From Lachnospiraceae bacterium UBA5895 (GTDB taxonomy: Bacteria; Bacillota; Clostridia; Lachnospirales; Lachnospiraceae), in NCBI GenBank assembly GCA_002431915.1, contig DJEP01000102.1:1-8384 (forward strand): DNA of 8,384 nt, in the 5' to 3' direction. Made by a program: the position numbers and the translations under genes. The first letter of the stretch is position 1, and each line of letters starts with the position of its first letter. The notes beneath the pieces were generated by a model, which made no database searches, was not told where the DNA came from, and saw only the letters and a program-made list of their open reading frames with translations. This document shows positions 5,967-8,384 of this stretch, one piece after another.

Positions 5967-6548
5967 TTATCTCAACTCCTTCTCATAGCACCAGTAGGAA
6001 TGTCCGAATAATTCACATTCCCCTGCTGTGGTAAAATGCAATTTTTCATAAGAACGCAGGGCTTTTACATTGTCTTTTGCCACTAAAATGTGTACCGCCT
6101 TATAGCCCTGCAATTTTAATTCCGCCATAGCTTCCTGCAACAGGATCCTTGCAATGCCGCGGTTCTGATATTCCACTGCCACGCCAAGTCTGGACAGCTC
6201 CGCCACCGGAGTCAGCGCCTCTGACCAGCAGGCCAGCGCCTTCACTTCCGGATCATCATCGATGGAGATCACGCCTGTTAACCTGCCTCTCTTCTCCAGC
6301 AACGGTTCCGCTGTCTTCTCTTCCGACATTCCCGTTCCCTGACATTCCTGTTCTTTTCTGTCAGCTTCCGATGTTATCTCCCGCAGGACAAACAACGCAT
6401 CCCTGGACAGGTCGAATTCCACTTCCCGCTCTGTGGGATAATTTTCCGTCCAGACACAATATTCGGTTCCGATCAGGGATCGGTATAATTGTAGGATCTC
6501 TTCCGCTTCTTCCCGGTTCGCCCTGCGAAATTCCATGTTGTCATTCAT
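5967..6548 (-). CDS. GNAT-family N-acetyltransferase
   Basis: A 193-residue acetyl-CoA-dependent N-acetyltransferase, cytosolic. The acetyl-CoA pyrophosphate loop is QNRGIA (residues 128-133), preceded by the beta strand LGVAVEY and followed by a helix (ARILLQEAMAEL). The C-terminal VAKDNVKALRSYEKLHF (156-172) is the typical GNAT motif B with its Asn and Tyr. Residues about 59-88 form a charged, Glu- and Lys-rich insertion not usual for the fold, probably a disordered loop. An upstream in-frame ATG at 6635 would run into the end of the lipoprotein gene. I chose 6548 because AGAGGA lies 8 bases before it and the next 22 bp gap fits. ATG 6536 is a less likely alternative. The substrate is unknown. 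Confidence 0.9.
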   Translation of the reverse strand: MNDNMEFRRANREEAEEILQLYRSLIGTEYCVWTENYPTEREVEFDLSRDALFVLREITSEADRKEQECQGTGMSEEKTAEPLLEKRGRLTGVISIDDDPEVKALACWSEALTPVAELSRLGVAVEYQNRGIARILLQEAMAELKLQGYKAVHILVAKDNVKALRSYEKLHFTTAGECELFGHSYWCYEKELR

Positions 6549-6570
6549 GTTGTTTATCCTCTTTTGTTTT

Positions 6571-7587
6571 CTACAGTTCTCCACTGCCTCCACACACGGT
6601 ACATTTTTTGTCCCCATGACATAAAATACAGTCATCGGAAATCACGCCCTTACCATTGCAGATGCTGCAGGACTTACCTCCTGTGCCGCCGCACTGCTGG
6701 CACGTATTACCGCCGGAGCCACCGCAATGTCTGCAGGCAGAGCCATCCGTGGCATCCACACCGCTTCCTCCACAGCCAGGACAGGTCTGTCTGCCGCTGC
6801 CGCCACAGGTGCCGCAGGTCTCCCACAGGGTTCCGCCACAACGTTTGCAGGGTGCTGTTCCCCCCTGGCATTCCTGACAGATTCCCGTACCGTCGCAGGC
6901 GGTACATTTTGTCTTCTGTGAAGCGCTTGTCGCCTCACCATTCCCTGTGTTTCCGTTTCCCGGGGCAGTACTATTCTCTCTGCCCGTCGTCACATCTCCG
7001 TCACTGTTCAAAGCGCCATTTTCAACTTCTGCCTCGGTTTCATCGACAATAATTGGGACACCGGCATCCTGCAGCTGTAATGTTGCATCCACGCTTTGTT
7101 CTTTTAATTCCGCGATGACCGCCGCTGCAATCCCTCGTTCCACTTTGTCCGCCTGCTCGGGATCCTGACTTTTCTCTACATCTATCGTAATATTTTTGCC
7201 ATCTGTCAGATAATCTTTTGCCACTGCCTGCTGTATGATCACGGGTATTGCCTCTTCCAAATCTGTCCCCGTGAGATCGGTTTCGGAAAACAAATCTTCC
7301 GCATCCTGATTCACACAGTCAACCGCCAGTACCTTGGACTGCTCATCCAGATATAGCCTGAATTCCGGATTGATGGTAATATGCAGACAATATGCGTAAT
7401 CTGGCGTCTCCGGATCCGGTGTCTGTGTCTGCATGTCTTCTACCGGCGCCTGTTCGGTGACGGCTGCCGTGATTTCTGTCTGTGTCTCCACGCCTGCCGC
7501 ATCCTGCGCTTTATTACCACAACCGGTCAACAGTATCAGGCTTACTCCTGCCAAAATGGCAGCGATTTTGATGTTTCCTTTTTTCAT
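6571..7587 (-). CDS. Lipoprotein with RsgI-middle-like domain and DnaJ-type zinc-ribbon array
   Basis: A 338-residue exported lipoprotein. The signal peptide is MKKGNIK followed by a hydrophobic stretch, with lipobox LTGC (Cys23). A Thr/Glu/Ala-rich linker (24-62) leads to a domain (about 64-140) whose pattern ITINPEF...VLAVDCVNQDAEDLF...DLTGTDLEEAI matches the extracytoplasmic middle domain of RsgI-type anti-sigma factors. It includes the Asn73-Pro74 pair and has Cys67 and Cys91. An acidic and Gly/Asn-rich linker (about 175-226) precedes ten CXXC pairs (from Cys228 to Cys332), mostly CxxCxGxG as in the DnaJ zinc-binding domain. There is no J-domain, no cytoplasmic part and no transmembrane helix after the signal. 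GGGAGA lies 8 bases before the ATG. The function is unknown. Plausible roles are an extracytoplasmic zinc-binding or thiol protein, or an envelope sensor. Confidence 0.9.
   Translation of the reverse strand: MKKGNIKIAAILAGVSLILLTGCGNKAQDAAGVETQTEITAAVTEQAPVEDMQTQTPDPETPDYAYCLHITINPEFRLYLDEQSKVLAVDCVNQDAEDLFSETDLTGTDLEEAIPVIIQQAVAKDYLTDGKNITIDVEKSQDPEQADKVERGIAAAVIAELKEQSVDATLQLQDAGVPIIVDETEAEVENGALNSDGDVTTGRENSTAPGNGNTGNGEATSASQKTKCTACDGTGICQECQGGTAPCKRCGGTLWETCGTCGGSGRQTCPGCGGSGVDATDGSACRHCGGSGGNTCQQCGGTGGKSCSICNGKGVISDDCILCHGDKKCTVCGGSGEL
6592..6906 (-). repeat. Ten-unit CXXC zinc-ribbon repeat coded in the lipoprotein gene
   Basis: Residues 228-334 hold ten CXXC pairs spaced about 9-16 residues apart, starting at Cys228, 237, 247, 258, 269, 285, 296, 307, 320 and 329. 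Units 4, 5, 6 and 10 have the sequence CxxCGGSG. The DnaJ family has four such pairs binding two zinc ions. Ten pairs could bind up to five, if pairing follows the same rule. Confidence 0.85.
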
Positions 7588-7612
7588 AATGCTACTCTCC
7601 CTTTTCCTCTGT

Positions 7613-8287
7613 TTACACTTTCAAAGTTTTCAGATATTCTTTCTGCTCCGGTGTGATCCGGTAACTTTCCCGTGCTTTTTGGATCGTCTTGTTATGGGCC
7701 CATGGGTCCAGGCGCTTCTTCTCTATATAGCCTACCGTGGGATCCCATTGTTTTGCCAGTGCCGTGGCATAGAACCAGGCAATCATCATATTCACGTAAT
7801 ATTCTTCGGAATGCACCGCTGCCGGGATCTCCAGATATTCCGGTTGAAAAGCCTCATCCAGGAAATGCGTCATCAGCATCTCCATGCCGAAGCGGCAGGT
7901 ATAGGGGTGATCCGAAGCTGCCCATTCTCTTATTTTGTCTATGAGTTTGTCTTTGTTCTTACGGAACACCTTCGGGGAAAAAATGTCACACACCGCCCAG
8001 TTATCCACATAGGGCAGGAAACGTTCCACCTCTTTTACACAGGTGTCGTAATCTTTTATCTCCGCCACCAGTAAGGCATGAAGAATATTCTCATCGTAAT
8101 AAGTATGGGGCAGTTCCTTCAAAAACGCTGCACTCTCAGGATCCTTGACATATTCTTTTGCAAGTTTCCGTATCGCCGGCGTGCGGACGCCGATAATCGT
8201 CTCCGCCGGAATCGTCGGAATCAGCTTGCTCTGAAAATCCCGGTAACCTTTATCTTGCAATTGAAACAATAATTCCTGCGCTTTCAT
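7613..8287 (-). CDS. DNA alkylation repair protein (AlkD-like DNA glycosylase)
   Basis: A 224-residue all-helical HEAT-like-repeat protein of the AlkC/AlkD group, which removes bulky or positively charged alkylated purines (N3- and N7-alkyl) from DNA. Trp97 and Asp101 (DNWAVCD) match the catalytic Trp/Asp pair spaced by four in AlkD (W109/D113), and Trp171 (MIAWF) probably matches the third DNA-contacting Trp. Arg35 in the IIGVRTPAIRKLAKE segment is typical of the N-terminal helices. The length is close to the usual 220-240. An in-frame ATG at 8362 is further upstream, but I chose 8287 because AGGAGAG stands about 7 bases before it, the promoter lies between the two, and homology begins at MKAQ. 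It is the first gene of the presumed operon, which may make the operon responsive to damage, although no LexA-type site was seen. Confidence 0.92.
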   Translation of the reverse strand: MKAQELLFQLQDKGYRDFQSKLIPTIPAETIIGVRTPAIRKLAKEYVKDPESAAFLKELPHTYYDENILHALLVAEIKDYDTCVKEVERFLPYVDNWAVCDIFSPKVFRKNKDKLIDKIREWAASDHPYTCRFGMEMLMTHFLDEAFQPEYLEIPAAVHSEEYYVNMMIAWFYATALAKQWDPTVGYIEKKRLDPWAHNKTIQKARESYRITPEQKEYLKTLKV

Positions 8288-8320
8288 ACAATTCTCTCCT
8301 GGGGTGCCTGCTTTCTGCTT

Positions 8321-8349
8321 ATTGTAACACAAGCCATGAGTATATGCAA
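8321..8349 (-). promoter_or_regulatory. Extended -10 promoter for the nine-gene operon
   Basis: On the minus strand TTGCAT (8344-8349) is followed by 17 bases and TACAAT (8321-8326), with TGT immediately before the -10, making an extended -10 element. Transcription would start near 8314, leaving a leader of about 27 nt before the alkylation repair gene. It is the only good promoter seen upstream of that gene. Confidence 0.65.
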
Positions 8350-8355
8350 AATAGT

Positions 8356-8363
8356 CATGCATG
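8356..8363. promoter_or_regulatory. 8 bp palindrome upstream of the operon promoter
   Basis: CATGCATG sits 6 bp upstream of the -35 box at 8344-8349, a position where an activator or repressor could bind. Such short palindromes occur often by chance, so this is only a candidate. Confidence 0.2.
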
Positions 8364-8384
8364 TAAATGGAGAGTTAGTGAAAT

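Noticed and set aside
6549..6635. 29-residue N-terminal extension of the GNAT protein
   Set aside because: It overlaps the end of the lipoprotein gene and has no SD; the ATG at 6548 has AGAGGA at good spacing.
6592..6906. CRISPR-like or DNA tandem repeat
   Set aside because: The periodicity is at the protein level (CXXC units of variable spacing); the DNA units are not identical and there are no spacers.
6149..7052. Plus-strand frames opposite the GNAT and zinc-ribbon genes
   Set aside because: Pro/Ser/Arg/His-rich products that arise from the reverse complement of coding repeats; not real genes.
7613..8287. SOS (LexA) control of the repair gene
   Set aside because: No GAAC-N4-GTTC-type box was seen in 8288-8384.
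8288..8362. 25-residue N-terminal extension of the AlkD-like protein
   Set aside because: It spans the promoter and has no SD; the ATG at 8287 has a clear AGGAGAG.

Overview
The window looks like a chromosomal stretch from an anaerobic gut-type Firmicute, most likely a Lachnospiraceae/Clostridia member. The reasons are a moderate G+C content, AGGAGG-type Shine-Dalgarno (SD) sequences before almost every gene, TTGnnn/TATAAT-type promoters, and families typical of that group (DUF5058, the HD hydrolase, the AlkD-like glycosylase). This assignment is inferred from protein character, not from a marker gene. All ten genes lie on the minus strand, so transcription runs from the right edge to the left edge. 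I saw no rRNA, tRNA, IS element, CRISPR array or phage gene.

Right to left: an extended -10 promoter (8321-8349) sits just upstream of a DNA alkylation repair protein of the AlkD type (7613-8287). It is followed after 25 bp by a secreted lipoprotein (6571-7587) that joins an RsgI-middle-like domain to a ten-pair CXXC zinc-ribbon array. Next come a GNAT acetyltransferase (5967-6548), a CobW/G3E-family GTPase with degraded signature motifs (5004-5963), a DUF5058 membrane protein that overlaps it (4270-5016), a second multi-spanning membrane protein (3451-4194), a membrane-anchored M20 metallopeptidase (1992-3431), an HD-domain phosphohydrolase (1440-1979), and a small three-helix membrane protein that overlaps the HD gene by 4 bp (1078-1443). 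Gaps between these nine genes run from a 13 bp overlap to 75 bp, and I saw no internal terminator, so they could form one operon.

A 174 bp gap (904-1077) carries the next promoter and a 14 bp palindrome. It drives a stand-alone short-chain dehydrogenase/reductase (103-903) with several non-standard motif residues. At the left edge a near-consensus promoter (47-75, TTGAAA-N17-TATAAT) fires out of the window into the leader of a gene that cannot be seen.

How the genes may work together is inference. The two membrane proteins and the M20 peptidase look like a module for moving and hydrolysing a peptide or N-acyl amino acid. The G3E GTPase may serve it, or some metal enzyme, as a chaperone. The zinc-ribbon lipoprotein is the most unusual protein. 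It keeps the Asn-Pro pair at which RsgI anti-sigma factors cleave themselves, but it has no cytoplasmic part, so it cannot be an ordinary anti-sigma factor.
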